A DNA stretch of 64,000 nucleotides from Chaetorhynchus papuensis (taxonomy: Eukaryota > Chordata > Aves > Passeriformes > Rhipiduridae), in NCBI GenBank assembly GCA_013396525.1, contig VWYX01000281.1:310001-374000 (forward strand), read 5' to 3'. Shown in pieces: positions 37,760 to 52,200 of this stretch. How positions within the stretch are numbered: the first letter of the stretch is position 1; every line of letters starts with the position of its first letter. A program made the translations under genes and the position numbers. The notes beneath the pieces are model-generated. The model searched no databases, was not told the DNA's origin, and worked only from the letters and a program-made list of their open reading frames with translations.

Positions 37760-38806
37760 TTTAAATACCTGGGCTGAATTTTAAATACGAGGAATATGGG
37801 CAGCAAATAGAGAAGAGCTGAGTCAGCCAAGGGGAGGTAGAGGGTGCAAGGTGAAGACAGAAGCTCATATGCTTAGAGTCAGACACTACTTAGGTATGTG
37901 GCTCCACTACTGCCAAAATATGTTGTGAGATACCATTATTTCTTGCTCTCTATGGAATGAAATGCCCAGAGAAGAGGGATATGCATCTTCTAATACTGTG
38001 CATAAACCATTAATAATTTAAGTTGAAACTGTTCCTCCTAAACAAGTCATGTTACATCTTAGTGTTACGCTGAGAACAGGACTATTGAAAGATAATTTGA
38101 GGATAATGATCTATAAGGAGCAGTTTTAAAAATAGCAGTTCCAAGAATAAGACCTTAAAGAATTATTTTCCCTTTCATTAACCTAAAATAGATTAATACT
38201 GATAAAGGTCTCTTCTTCTTCCGAAACTTGACATAAAATCTTTTGTAGGACCACATTATCTGTATTCATCCCTAAAAAGAAGTTTCATTTTTAAACTGCT
38301 GTCTTTAGCAAGTGTAATAAGTAATAAACCCATGTGCACAAAACAGGTTATTTCAACATTTAGTTTCTTGGAGGAATAACACAATGTCTATTCACTCATC
38401 TGAAAAATATCACCTGCTAAAATATTTTTTTAAAATATTGTTTTCATTAATAACCAGATAGAAAAGCAAGGATTTATTAGAATACTTTGAAAATAAAACC
38501 TTTTATTAATAATTTTCTCTTTCAAAACATTATTGGAGCCAAATGATTTTCATAAAATTCAGAATTCTTTTTGTGCACACATGATGGATTATTGAAGTAA
38601 CTGAGAAAGAGTGATGGGTAATTGTCAATGTAAATGTCATCAAGATATTAAATATCACAAACATTTAGCAAGAGTTAAAAGTGCTATGCAAGTCTTACAT
38701 GGTGTCTTGCCAAAAGCCTGGTCAGAGGGGTGTGACAGCACTGCTTTGTTTCTGCCTCACTGCCAGAGGTGACTGACTCCAGTGGAGCACTGGCAGACAG
38801 ACTGTC

Positions 38807-39348
38807 ATAGGATGATAGAATGGTTTGGGATGGCAGGGACTTTAGAGGTCGTCTCAACTCCCCTGCCATGGACAGGGACACCTTCCACTAGACCAGGTTC
38901 TCAAAGCCCCATCCAACCTGGCCTTGTACACTTCCAGGCATGGGGCACCCACAGCTTCTGTGGGCAACCTATTCCAGTTCCACCACCTTCACAGTAAACA
39001 GTTTCTTCCTAGTGTCTCACCTAAACCTACCTGCTTTCAGTTTGAAGACATTACCTCTTGTCCTGTCTCTTCATGCTTTCCTGTAAGGCACCTCTAGGAA
39101 CTGGAAGGCAGTAATGAGGTCTTGGAGCCTTCTTTTCTCTGGGCTGAATAACCCAAACTCTCTCAGCCTGCCCTCATAGGAGAGGTGCTCCAGCCCTCTG
39201 ATCATCTTTGTGGCCTTGCTCTATGCTCACTCCAGCAGGTCCATGTCCTTCCTGTGCTGGGGGTCCCACTGAAGGCAGCACTCTAGGTGGGGTCTCACCA
39301 GAGCAGAGTAGAGGGGTAGACTCCCCTCTCGCCATCACCTCTTTCAGA
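38807..39348 (-). repeat. CR1 LINE fragment
   Basis: It begins at the diverged 3' end 'TCATAGGATGATAGAATGGT' and continues with 'CCATCCAACCTGGCCTTGTA', 'CTCTCAGCCTGCCCTCATAG', 'GTCCATGTCCTTCCTGTGCT' and 'GTGGGGTCTCACCAGAGCAG', the standard antisense order. About 540 bp are kept, 5'-truncated on the right, with no coding capacity. Confidence 0.92.
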
Positions 39349-39595
39349 ATTTACTGAATGGCCCTCAAAAGGTGCTTCTCTTCTCTGCTGACAGTAGAGG
39401 GAGCTTAGAAAACCAGCAAACCCTGATCCCAAACTTTTAGATGCCTAAAGCCATGGAGTGTATTTGTCACTACATGTTTAACTGCTGGGCTCAGAGAAAA
39501 ACAAGAATATGAGGAGAGACAGTGTTAATTTCAATTTAAAATAAGGTCTATTTCTCACAGTCTTCAGTAGTAAAATATTAATTTCACAGCTGGTA

Positions 39596-39648
39596 GATGA
39601 GATGAGATGAGATGAGATGAGATGAGATGAGATGAGATGAGATGAGAT
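39596..39648. repeat. (GATGA)n pentanucleotide microsatellite
   Basis: Ten perfect GATGA units plus a partial GAT, within TMEM255B intron 2. Perfect pentamers of this length are often length-variable between individuals. The complementary strand has the short leucine-serine-rich frame such repeats produce, which is not a gene. Confidence 0.97.
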
Positions 39649-41643
39649 CTCCACTGACCTTAGGTAAGAAATTTTGGTCTTAAAAAACATGCAGAATTTA
39701 CCCTGCCTTGAAGACAGCTACGAAGATGAATAACACTGGCATAGATTTGCTTGTATCTAGAAGTATTTTCAGAACAGATCTTCAGGGTTAGATCCATAAT
39801 ACAGTTTGGCTTCTGCCAAGTTCCCACTGGCTTCAAGAAGAGTTAAGTGCCTTGATTTCCCTGCATATGTGGTCACTTGTAATTTGTTTTGAAAAAAATC
39901 TTTTTTTTCTAAATACATCTTTATAGTGCTTTGTATTTCTTGAACTTATGCATCCAAAGTAATTGAACATAAAATATTTCTGTGTGTAGATGAGTTAATA
40001 TAATGTTGCAGTTTGGAAGGTGTCTGCATTTAGTAGATTACTGCTTGATCATCTGTTTGGACTGTCTTTTTGGAACAGTCTGCAAAGACATAGTTGGAAC
40101 CGCTTCAGCCTCATTTCCTTATAAATATTGTTTATACTTAAATATTTAATGTCACTTCTCTGGGACTACTTACTGTATTATTTTTGTTTGCTATTTTTAT
40201 ACTCTTTCAACAGGGTCCAGTTGTCCCAGCACCACACTGACCTGGACTCCCAGAGTTCCCAAATAGCCTGTTGTCTAAATGGGCAAAAACCTAGCTCATA
40301 TGACCCTAAAACAATCTCAGTAATGCTGTGGCTTTCATCATGATCTCTATGGTTCTGCTCCTTCTGATTTAATTGTTATTCTTGTGTCTTTGGTCGTTTT
40401 TTTTATTCTCATAGATATTACTCATTTTGTGTTCCCTGCATCAGCCATAAATGAGGCTTTATGGATTGTTCCTGTTGGAATGAAAAATGGGGTTTGGAAC
40501 CAGATGTCATTTTGATGTAGTTATCTTAATTTACAAAGTTGCTGTCCCCTGAACAGAGTGTCCTTGCTCATGGCTCCAAGTATCTCTACTATTTAGCTGT
40601 CAGCATGGGTGCACTTGCCCACCCTTTCAAAGTCTCTGCTTTTAGTCCTTGTGCCTCCCTTTCACATAAATTTTCCCAAAGCACTCAAGAGCAAATCTCC
40701 TTTCCCTGCATTCACTTTCTTGAAAGCGAGTGATGGATTCCTCTTGTGATACTGAGCGAGTAAAGTGCTTGCAGGGGATTTGCTTTCTGCTGTGAGCAGT
40801 TGTGCGTAACAGCAAGGAATTTACGGGCATTGCTTAAGCCCTTGGCTGGGACATGTAGTCCTCAAAAACTTAATTTGTGCTTGGAGGAGAGGCTCTGAGC
40901 TCAGTTCAGAGGCCTCATTACAGAGAGGGGCTGGAACTGTGAATCCAAGGAGTTTCTACTGCTCCAAAGCTTCACGTGCCCATCATAAGGAGGGGGCTTT
41001 TCCTACCATCCCGATGTTGAAGCAACACTGGAACATTAAGGGCAGCTTACTTCAGTGTCCCTTCCTCCCCTCTCTCCTGTGGCTGTTGGTGATGCAGCTG
41101 ACTGTACTGATCCTTTTAGCATTTTAGCAAGGAGTTTTTCTGTGTTGTGTGATAGCATCTAATCATTAAAATCAAACAAGAGTAACTCTAAGGGTTTGAA
41201 CTTGGGTCGTTTGCATGGTGGGAACACATCAGTTTTTTGAGATAAGCAGTCTGCAATTGCCTAAAGGTTTGCAATTTTTCAAAATGATGATGTGTGGACT
41301 AAATGTAAGTGTTTTTTTCTCCTACTTTACTTAGTTTTTGCTTTACAGTGTGTAAAACTGTACATGACAATAGTAACAGTAGTCAGGTTATAGAAGTGTG
41401 TCCATACGGACTTCTGTTTACTACATGACAAATTTTGCACTGAACTATCAAAGAGCTGCAGTTCTGCCCATTTCCCATTACATGATATGATTTATGTCCA
41501 ACAGTAACTTCCACCTTTTCCCTTGACCCGCCCCATTTAGCCCATCTGTGTGGTGCATTAGCTCAGATATCACTGTTTGTGTTGGTGTGTTGTCCAGATA
41601 AGCTGACCTCATGCATTTCTGTTGGTTTTGTTCTTTGCCTTAG

Positions 41644-41706
41644 CTTGGCTTTGGATCTTTCCTAGGGATTGTTGGCATCTACCTGGTAGAAAACAGAAGA
41701 CAAATA
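41644..41706 (+). CDS. TMEM255B: TMEM255B coding exon 3
   Basis: 63 bases, 21 codons, encode about residues 69-89: LGFGSFLGIVGIYLVENRRQ plus Ile. This is the second hydrophobic segment and the short charged turn after it. VENRRQ matches TMEM255B, whereas the paralogue has IENKRQ (from memory). The acceptor TTTGCCTTAG and the donor ATA|GTAAGT are good, and both borders are phase 0, so skipping this exon would keep the frame but remove a membrane segment. Confidence 0.95.
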
Positions 41707-44700
41707 GTAAGTAACACTCCTTTTAATTTTTTTTTTCTTTTTGTATCAGACTGTATAAAACATGAAAAACAGGGATTTCCAGTTGACTTAAAACTGCTTC
41801 ATCTGCCTCAAAATGTTAGTCATTTGTTTCACCACTTCTGAGAAGTTTTAGAGAAGCATGAATGGGCCAGTAACTTCCTTTGTACAAGGCATAACAGAAA
41901 CAGCTTACTTTGTTTTACTGAATTTACTTTGCTGCTGGTTTAATGAGTTGAATTGATGGAGGGCAGAATCACTTAAGTGCCAGAGCCTGGCCAGGACTGT
42001 GTAGCTGGGAATAGGATGGGAAGAGAGCAACATACCCGTTTGAGCAGCAACAAGCTACGTGATCAGCTCCACCCTGGCAGAAAATCTCATCCTGCACAAG
42101 AAGTCAGGATCAGTTTCCTGATCTGTATGTGTCAAATAGAAGAAAAAGATCCAGAGCTCTTGCTGTCAAGATTCCCTGGCTATGACAGTCAGGATCTGAG
42201 ATACCATGTGATTTGTTTGTAGCTTTAGCTTGGCTTTCCAAATCCTTTGCTTTTATTTATGTGAGGAAGTCATAGAAAGTCCTTGGGGCGTCCAGGTAAA
42301 GGAAGGTGTACTAAGAAGGATGAAGGAATTTGTAGAAACTTTTAACACTTTCCTTCCTCTCTTTGCAAAAAATAGCAGTCTTGGTTGAATAACAACATGT
42401 CCAATGGGCACTTCACAGTAGACTGATTATAGCCAAGCATTATGAAATATGATTAACTTCATATTGCAGAGCTTTCACTGGTATAAATAAAGAGTAGTGT
42501 TAAGCTCAGAGGAGGAACTGATGGATTTAGCTTGCATTTTACTAACAAGCAACTACTTTACTTACAAGTAGTCATAATACCACTTTTTCTTTGCATTACC
42601 TGTAAGTGTCAGTAGTGTATTTGCAAGTATTCCCTTGCTTTTAACTTCTGTTTCTAGCTGGGTTTCACAAAGAAATAAGATTTATAAAGCTGTAGTATTT
42701 GTCTTTTTCTGTTCCCTTTTCCATGTTTTTCAATGTGTTGACCAATTTCAGGCAAATTCAGGAGGGAGGTAGAGACTTCAAATGTGTGCAATTCCCTCAA
42801 GTTTCATGAAAATTCACAGGTGGGTAGAGGAGAGAATTATGAGTTAGTTCCCCCACGGTGGTAAAGGCTACAATGTCAGCTTACAGCTATTTAAAAGTAG
42901 AGAATCCAACTAGGACATGACCTGTGAGACAAAAATCTGCAGTAGGTCAGGTGTCATTAATTTTGCTACTAACAAAACAGCTTATTTAAGAACTATTGCT
43001 CCTGATTTCTACATCAGAGACCAGGATGAACAGCAGGTTCCGAGTTGCAGGCTCACTGCTGGGCTGATGAAAGTAGCTTTGTCTTCCACAGCATTCATGC
43101 TGCCTTACTAACGGGCATAACATTTTAGGGTTGTTTGACTTTTCACTTTTCTTCTAATCTGCCTCATGGTTTTCTATGCTTCTGTCCTTAGCAAAAGTGA
43201 AATGTCAGAGGAAGCCATAAGGTGGGTAAGCAGGGGTTAAAGTGTATTCCTCAAAGTGTTGTGTCATTTACGCGAGGACTGTGGGGACATGAGTGTCCAG
43301 TATGTTTGGGATTAGTGCCTGCTTGCATGGAACAAGGAAAACTGCTTTCTGCTTATAACACTTACAGATTATGGCTATTGGAAGTCTGGGTTTCTGGGGA
43401 ACAGACTAAGAGAAGAACTAGAAAGTTTAGTTATGCTTCTTGCCTTGGGAACCATCCACGGTGGGTCTTTCAACACTGTGCTGAGGCTGAGCTGATGGTT
43501 TCAAATGCTGTGGAAATGAGATTGAAAGGGTTTACAGTGGAAGGCAGTAGTTATTCCCTGGGGTATAACTGAGTATATTTGATTGGAAGGGTATAGGGCA
43601 GCTTTAACAAATTTGCAGCCATCAGTAAGATTGTAAAGAGTTATATAAGCACAGAAACATAGCATAAATGTTATATTCCTGTACCTAAAAAGTATATGCT
43701 TTGCAGCAGGACAGAAGGGAGTGGAAAGGAAAAGGAACTACTTACTCAGTTGCTTCTATTTTAACTAGACTAGCTTTGAGCAGTTACTGCAGTATAATTT
43801 GAATTTAACCCAGTGTAGCTCTGACAATTATCTGACCCCTGAAATGACTCAATACTTCATTTTTTATTTTTTATTTAAATTGAAAATGAATCCAGGTTCA
43901 GTTGCACTTGGGAAAAAAAGTTTATTTCAAATTGACCATTCTGCTTAAATCTATTTCTTTTTTTGTCTTGAAGTTCTATTTCACTGTGACCCATCCGTTA
44001 TAAGTCCAGGTTCTTTCATGGCTGATGAAATGCTAAATGCAATATAAAATATATAATGATTAGCAGAACTAGTACAGTAAAACCCCAGCACTCAGTAACT
44101 GATGAGCATGGAGTTTGAGAAAGAACAAAAGCACGGTTAGGCAGAGTGGACAATGGTCTGTTCTTAAAACATTACATTAATAATGTTGCACTTCTTTGAC
44201 CTCCTTCTTGGCATCCCAAAGCCCTCAGTGGGAGTTCATTGTGCTGACCAAGGTATAACCCTTAATTCAAAGGAACTGCTGCTTGAAGAAGCAGGCTCTG
44301 CCTCATTGACTAGCATGATTTCACTTCAGCTCTTAGCATTTGTGCTTGGCTCTGAAATGCAAAGCTTGGCACCAGCAGAACAAAATTCCCCTTTGACTAA
44401 AGATTTGTACTGATTTGGATGTTTCTAACTGGCAAACAGAAGGCATTTGAAGCATAATGTGTCGCTGTCCCTTTTTGCCTCTGCTGCACTCTGCAAAGCA
44501 GGCTATGGATTGAAGGGCAGTGTATAGCTGTATGTTGTTTCATTCCAAAGGCACACTTAGTCCAGCCAGATGGGTGAAAAACATGATACTGCTCAAATCA
44601 AATGGATTTGATTATAAGACATGAAGTGTCCTCGCTTGTTTGCTTGCTTGCCATCTCCTCGCATTACAGGACAAAGTATTTCCAGGAAATGAGATGCTGA

Positions 44701-45027
44701 AATTACAAACAGAAGTGGGGAAGGCTGGGTGTGCGGGAGGCTCATGGCAGCAGAGTTGAGCTGAGAGCTGAGGGTAAGTAAGCAGTGCTGAGGGAGTGGT
44801 GTAGCAGGTTTCTCCTCAGAAGATACACGGAGGTGGCACGAGCTTGCACTCCCTAAATGTGCAGTGTCGATATGACACCATGCATGCAGTTTTAGCTAAC
44901 CCAGTGGATAAACCAAGCACTGGCTCACAGTTTCCACTCACATGTCGCTCCAGTGCCAGCCTCATCAAGCCATACTGTTTGCAAGGCTGAAAATGAGCAC
45001 CCTGAAGCTGTGGTGCCTACAAGAGCG

Positions 45028-45053
45028 ATGGGGAGGTGCAATGGGGAGGTGCA
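45028..45053. repeat. 13-bp tandem duplication
   Basis: ATGGGGAGGTGCA occurs twice in direct succession at 45028-45040 and 45041-45053, followed by ATGG. It is a small slippage duplication in intron 3. Confidence 0.9.
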
Positions 45054-48014
45054 ATGGCACCAGAATAGGTGTTGGGTTTTGAATGTTTGCAATATCACAG
45101 TTCTGCCCGCAAGAGCCCTCACTTAGGCTATGGGAACTACACTGACAGCAGCACAGCTGTGGCAGAGAGCAGGCAGGAAGGGTGTGGGAGGAGGTATGGG
45201 AGAAAAAAGGACACAGGGAGGATGGGGAGAGGTCACTGGAGCAGGAGTGACCCCTCATGAGATGTGAGTTAGCACAAACCTTGGTACTTAGGATGGAAGC
45301 AGTTGTCTGCAGCAGGTCTGACACCCAAATTCATCCACTATTCAGTCTTCCTCATGTTTTCTTCATGTTAACAAACATTTAATTTTCTCACTGACATGTC
45401 TAGGATATACTCAGATAGAAACCTAGTGCTTAGACTGGTCCTTGACTTGTTCAGAGAGATGGAGGCATCACTTCCAACAAAAGCAGAATTTGAAAACATG
45501 AGGAAGGTTAAAACGTACAGCTCTGCACACAGACAGAAAAGGCAAAGCTATTTATTCAGGCTTCTCAAGGGGTGCTAAGTTCAGGTCCCTTAATATGCTT
45601 GCTTCGCAATCTCTGTCAACAAGAGTTAGATTTCAAATGAAGTGTGGGGAAGACACTACAGCTGAATTTGGAGAAACAAAGCAATGATTTTCTCTTCTGT
45701 TTCCAGTTGATAGGCTTCCTTGACAATGTACACATCTCTGTCCTGCACTGACATTGTGTGAGGTAGTATTTCAACATCATCTCTGATTATTTTCTTGGCA
45801 CAAGACTTTACGTCTGTTTCAGAATAGAGGATTTTTTGAAGCAGTTATATGTGTGAGCCAGCTTTCAGAAGAGCCAAACCTCTTTAAGTTTTTTCAAAAC
45901 CAGTATATCTTGTAAATAGATTATATCCATCAGAAAATGCCCACTGGGCATTTTATGTAAAGGTAATGGTTATTAATACATGCACCCCCAAAAAATACTG
46001 CTACATATACACCTAATTTGCTCTGATCAAACACATTCTGTTTCACTTGCTGTTTGCAAATCAAACATTCTGGAAGAAACTGGCTCTTGTGCATATTTTG
46101 ATCAAAGATATACTAATTACTGATTGATTTCATATCACATATTAGGATAATTAAAGCAGCTTGTTCTAATAAAGAAAGACACTGAAATTCTGTAGATCCC
46201 CTGAGACCATCTTTGATGTTCCTGTGCAAATAAATGGAAGAAGCCTTTACTGTGTTGCAGGGGAAATGCAGAAAATGTAAAGGCAATCTTTGTAATTACC
46301 AAGGTATTATTTCTCTTCTAAACTCAAGCTTCTGACAAAGTTAGCAGCACTTATTTCTTTCAGTGTTGATTTTCTGTATGCTCATATGTCACACAGTTCC
46401 AAGAAAAGCAGTTAATGCTGAAGTGAAAATGTTAATGATGAAAGAAATTAGTAATCATCCTTCTCTTGTTTAGCACCTTTAAAATGATTGAAACTGAAAA
46501 AACCTACTAATACCTTTTCATTCATAAATGTGTGGTAGGTTTTGTGGTGTGATCTAACTGCACATTTCAGAAACAGACAAGATTTATATAATCAGAATAG
46601 GTTGACACTGATACTTGCATGAGCTCGAGTGGCTCTTCTTTAGGTATCTGCATTTTTTTCAAAATATAACATCTTATTAGCTGTTAAGTTCAAGCAGCTT
46701 CTTCTTTGAGAACGTCTCATGACTAGCTCTTCAAGACTGTGATGAGGTGCTCTTCAGAGGCATCTTATTCTCTCCTTATGTTCTGCAAGAGATCTTTAAG
46801 GGTGGCTTAAACTAGATTCTGGAGTTTTAGTTAGCTAAAGTGTGGTAAGAAAAATCCTGTGTTAAGTGACAATTATAATTCTGTAATACTGAGGATATTA
46901 CAAAAGATATCACACTGTAATTCTGCCTGGTTTTGAGTTTAGAGCAGAGCAGCCTATGTAAAGATGGCTCATAAGCATGGTGTAGTGTTGGGTATTAGCT
47001 GCCTTATTTTGCAAGGATCAGCTTTGAGACCTCTTTTTAACCCTTTTTGGGAGGGATTTGGAATGTGGTCTATCCATGGTAGGTCTGGGACATTTGTGTT
47101 ATTCCTTGTAATGCAGGAGAATATTCAGCAAAAACAGGAGTAGAAGCGAAATGAATAACTGGAGATGTTTTGAAGGCTCAGTTTATTTCAGATGCAGAGG
47201 AGGAAGATAGGTGATATATCTGTGGGTATGAAAGCACCATCCAAAATGAAGACAAGGGAAATTAAAAGAAGAAGTTCTATGGGCAAGTAGAATGTAAATA
47301 AGTGGAAAAGTTGTTTCTAGTTTATTTTAGTCAGTATAATATTATGAGAGACATTTTGCTGTTATTAGTGTTATATATTCCATTAACAAAGACTGAGTAA
47401 AATGCTTTGGATTTCTTTATGCAGTTCTTTGACCTCATGCATTTAATGTGGGGATTTCCAATTTATAATAAATGTAAATACCCACTGACACAAAGAGATC
47501 TTCTCTCTTCCCTCCTTTGCTCCTTTCTCTGTCTTGCTGACTCCTTCTTCTCCTCTTCCCTGCCCTGGCTGAAAATATTCTCCACTGGCTAAGTGACTAA
47601 CAAAGTTCAGAGCCAAGTGAGCATCAGACACACCAAAACTTAACTGGTGGGGCTGCATGGGTAAGGGTAGAGAGGAATCTGTGAAAGGAGGGAACAAGAC
47701 TTGTCCTTTTTGCTAGGAATAATCTGTTATATCAACTTCCTGTGGTGTGAAACCATCATCTAAGTGTTGTCAGTGAGTTAAATGCCTGAAGACAGATAGC
47801 ATAAATTTCCCAACAGTGTTTGAGAATTTTGAAGTTCAGGGACTCAAAGACAAAAATAGATGCTTTCACTGTGTGAATTACCAAAGGAGGTGTGGGAGAT
47901 GTTTCAGCTCTTCCCTGAGCTAGTTCCTTATGGATTGGCATTTCATATTACATGTCTACAGGTGTATGCTATCAGATTTTACCAGCACAGATTCATCAGC
48001 TAGACATGCAAATA

Positions 48015-48120
48015 TTTATCTATATATAAATATTGTAATATAGAAAAGTACTATGTCATTATAACCACGTAATACCTAATCTGTAATATATGTATATGTA
48101 ATATACATGTATGTATTTAC
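48015..48120. repeat. TA-rich low-complexity tract
   Basis: Imperfect ATATAT/TGTATA runs near 48019-48050 and 48085-48120 in intron 3. No unit is repeated exactly over a long distance, so this is low-complexity DNA rather than a clean microsatellite. Confidence 0.6.
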
Positions 48121-49269
48121 AGCTTACATGTCGTGGCAAACACCTGTGATAATGACAAAGAAGTCTATGCCACTGTGCCACTGAGATTATGTCTTTATTG
48201 TGCAAAATGCTTTTTACACTCTTCATAGCTGTGTGTGCCGGGTTGTTTCAGCTGGCAAAGCTGTGCTGGGAAGCACAGTCAGGTCTGTAGCAATCTTTGT
48301 GCTCCATCATCAGGGCTGTGTCTGACATGCCTAGAGAGATGCCACCAAGTACCTCTACCTGCAGCCTAGCTCCGTAGCTCCTTCTCTCCCACACAACCCT
48401 GTGCTGGTCCACTGGTTGTACCAGTCCCAGGTCTTACCCACCTCAGGTTTCTCACCTTGTGACAAAAACATTGCATTAGCTCAGTCTCAGATAAGAAATG
48501 ACCATGTTTTCACTGTTATCATTGGAAGAAAAAAATGGAATATTGGTTACAAAGGGCAAAATTTTTGGAAGAGGTACTTTGGGTTCTATTTGGGGAGCTT
48601 CCTCAGCAACCAGAATTACTTTAATTTGCTTCTGGAAGCTTTAATTCTATAGAAACAGAAAGAAGATATATATACCTATATGAATGAAAATATATATTAC
48701 CACCACCACAGCTTATTTTCAGTACTGCAACCTTTAAAGACTGTCACCATTCTTTTGAGTCAGAGACTCAAAACACCAAGTCAGTTTAAGTTCTCTGTCC
48801 TATTAAGTGGCAGTCTTTTGGGATGTGGTTCCTTTCAGATCTGTGCTTGGGAACAGCACACAGGATTAAGTGCATAATAGGGCACTTTTTAACTGCCAGT
48901 TTGTTTTCTTGTGCTGTTTATGTAATGAAAGTGTTGCTGTCACACAGTTGAAAACAAAAGTAAACTTTATGACCCATGAAATGTGTTTGTGGAGCAATAA
49001 AGATGTCAATTACTCTTCCTGGGAAGCAGGAGCATGGGATAGAAAGTCTCAGTAAGGAACGTGGGATAAGTTCTGGTGTGTGCATGGTGAAGAAGGTGAG
49101 GTGGGGTGTGCCCTGTGGAAAGGACAGGCAGCTGCTGAGCCTCTTGTTGAAGAATTAGCTCAAATTAAACAGCTGAGCATCCCTGATGGACAGATATAAT
49201 CTTCCAGACTCTGCAGTTAGAATTTCACTACATGAAAACTTGTAATTTATGCATTTCTGATAAAGAATG

Positions 49270-49286
49270 TCTGTGTGTGTGTGTGT
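49270..49286. repeat. Short TG dinucleotide repeat
   Basis: About eight TG units in intron 3. It is below the length usually informative as a marker. Confidence 0.8.
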
Positions 49287-52200
49287 CTTGAGAAACCAAT
49301 GCGGTCACTGTATAGTGTAAGAGGATTTGTAAAAACAGCGACTTTGGTGTAAAAACAGTTCTTGCTGCTAAAACAGTCAGCTCTAACAGTCTTGATCTAT
49401 GTCAATTCCAGCATTTTTTACCAGGAAGCATAAACTTTTATGACACATGGTATGCCATGTATTTTTGGTTTATTGTTCTCATACTGCTCTGAACAGCTGT
49501 TGAAGTCATGAAATGACCTTGTTCCATTTTAAGCAATAAAAGACCATCCATGTAAGGAAGTATGTGATTAATTCCTATAATGTCAGCACTGTTATCAGTG
49601 AACCTAAATTTGTTTCACTTTTGTTCCCTTTCCTTTTAATGCTGTGTTTAGTTTTTGCTTCTAGACTGAATTTGATGTCCTTAAATATGTAATCATTTTT
49701 AACTGTTCTTATCTAAGTGCTTTTGCTGATGTTTGCAAAGGGCAATTCTTACCAGTTTGAAGTGCCTGCTGGACTAAGACTTGGTTAAGATGGTTCCAAA
49801 ACCATTAGCATTTCTCCAGCTGTGAGATCCAGGTGATTTTTTTCTCTTTTCTGTATAAAGGTGGCCAGAGAGTGGCACTGTTTGGAAAAGCACACTACAC
49901 TGAACTGCCATGAGAAGCCCCAGTGCTCCCCTACATAGCAGTAAGAGTCTGAAAGTGAGGGAAGGGGGTTGATCATACAGTCAGCAGCTGATTTAATGGG
50001 ATGGAAGAAAAGTAGAGCAGTTATTTTTAAAAAATCTCTCTAAAAGGAGAGAAAACACAGAGCAGAGTGGAGCAGAGCATATGTACTGTACCTCCTTGAA
50101 GTAGAGAAGGTCAGCCAGTAGGGTGGTTGGATCAATTCAGACTTGGGACAAAATGTGCTGCTGCCAGAAGGAAAATCAGGAACTGCAGTAATGGCTATTG
50201 GGATATGATCTGGGGTTCTTAGATGTTGTGGAGGCTTAAAAGAGCACTGGCATTAAAACTAATCCTGCACCAGGAAAAAAGATTTTTTTACGTTTCCTTC
50301 TGTTTCTTAGAAAATGTAAAACTAGTATAGTTCAGTCTCTTTTTAAAAAATTGTTTTAATAATATCTGTTTGACTCCAGTGAAGTCTAAGATCCTACCAA
50401 AATCCCAGGAGACCCAATAGTGCATCATCAGTGGTGGCATTTTAACTGAATCAAGACAAGCATTTTACTCATCAGTGAACAAATTATCTTGAATTTAATA
50501 TGTGTTCATTTACACATTTATCATATTCATTCTCTGATTGCAGTGTAATGGTGACTCCAGTTTCAAAGTCTTAAGTGCACAGAAACTGCTTGATGCAGGT
50601 TTTTTATTTAGTAGATTGGTCATTCTAGTAAAGATTTACTTGTAAAACAATTTGAAATCATTTCCTAGCTATTCTAAGTCTGGTTTTGTAGCTGATATTA
50701 GATTATGAGAGAAGAAAGAATGTATTAATCAGGTAACCTTTCCCAGGAATTTTGTTTCATGTTTCATAATGGCTATTGATTTAATTCCCACCAATCTTTA
50801 ATTTCTTGAAAATAAAAATATGGGAAAATTTGCTTTTATTTCATATAACATTTTTCACATAAACTGTATCTTTGTATGCTTTATCAGGTTGGAAAAGAAA
50901 GACAAGATGAACTACAGAAAGAGTTAAGCAAATGCATTGGTATAAGTTAAGGATTAATGCTCAAGAGAACATTTCTAGAGGGTAAAAACAACAGAGAGAC
51001 CTAGACCAGGGAACTGTTAAGAGTTAGCATGCAAGGTTTTATTTGAACAGTACAGTTTTAAGGCAAAATGTTTCCATGCTGCTTTTCTAGGTAACTGGAG
51101 TTGCAGAAGACTTAATCTGCTGCACTGGTGAGCTGTGAGGACGGCACAGCTGCTGCCATCTGACAGGGAGCCAGGAAGGAGGATGGGAGGGATGCTCAGT
51201 GCTGGATGGCTGGGGAGGGAGGCCTTGTGAGGAGCTTAACAACAAGGGAACTAGGGGACAGTTTGGAACTATGGGCTTTCATGCCCTAGAGGGAAATAGC
51301 AAGCAGAGATGGCTGCGTGAGCCACCTCCAGTCATGGCACAGCCATCACACATGTCCGTGTGGTCAGATGCTGAATTCCCCCGTCTCCATAACAAACTGT
51401 CACAGCAAATGGCACAAGTTCCCAGCAACTCGAGTAGTCTGTTCATCTGACCAGTGAAGAAGCAGTCCCTGTCCTAAAGATGTCTGTGTGTGCCTTTAGG
51501 AGCTCAGAACCTGTGCTCCCTTTCTTTTCTTACTCAGCTGTGCTGCATAAATCTTCTTGGGCTGGGGCAGAAGTCACCCTGTTGCCCATTTCCCATCCTT
51601 GGACACTTCTGCAGTCCCTTGCCCTTGTGTGTAGCCTATATGATGAATTATCTACAAAAGCTGAGCAGCAATACCACCGGAAGAGAAAAAGAGAAAGCAG
51701 TGTGCCTACTTGTTACTGATGCCTACGTAAGACAAAAATTTACTGTGAGTACCTAAGGTGTAACAAAAGGTGTTGCAAATCCTGACTTTCACAATTTTGC
51801 CCTTCAGGAAGGATGTGGGGCAAGAAAAAGAGATAAATTTTCCAAATGAAAAAGCTATCTTAATTTTGAAAGTGGATTTTAATCTTGTTTTTTTCTTTTT
51901 GGCATAATAATTTATACCTCTCATGTGGTTTCTGTATTCTTTCCCCTTTGTTTATCTAATTAATTCGACCTTTTTATGCATGTGAGGTTGCTCAAATTTC
52001 TCATGGGACCTCTCTCCTGCCTGTGTTACACCAACTGGCCTTTTCATGTTGCTATTTTTCCTAATTATCCCTGACACGATACTGGGAAACAGCGGAGTTC
52101 TTCACAGGCAGTAAAACAAAAGTCTCCTTGACCACAAACAACAAAATAACCCCAGTCCTTATGATTTATTCATTACAGCTAAAACCTGGCTTTTTCTTTG

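Larger units (their letters stand above)
36988..41643 (+). other. TMEM255B: TMEM255B intron 2
   Basis: About 4.7 kb between GTAAGT at 36988 and TTTGCCTTAG at 41643. It contains a 21-A run (37739-37759), a minus-strand CR1 (38807-39348) and a GATGA microsatellite (39596-39648). I see no further gene or exon. Confidence 0.85.

Noticed and set aside
39478..39690. Minus-strand frame with a repeated SSHLI motif
   Set aside because: It is simply the translation of the GATGA microsatellite.
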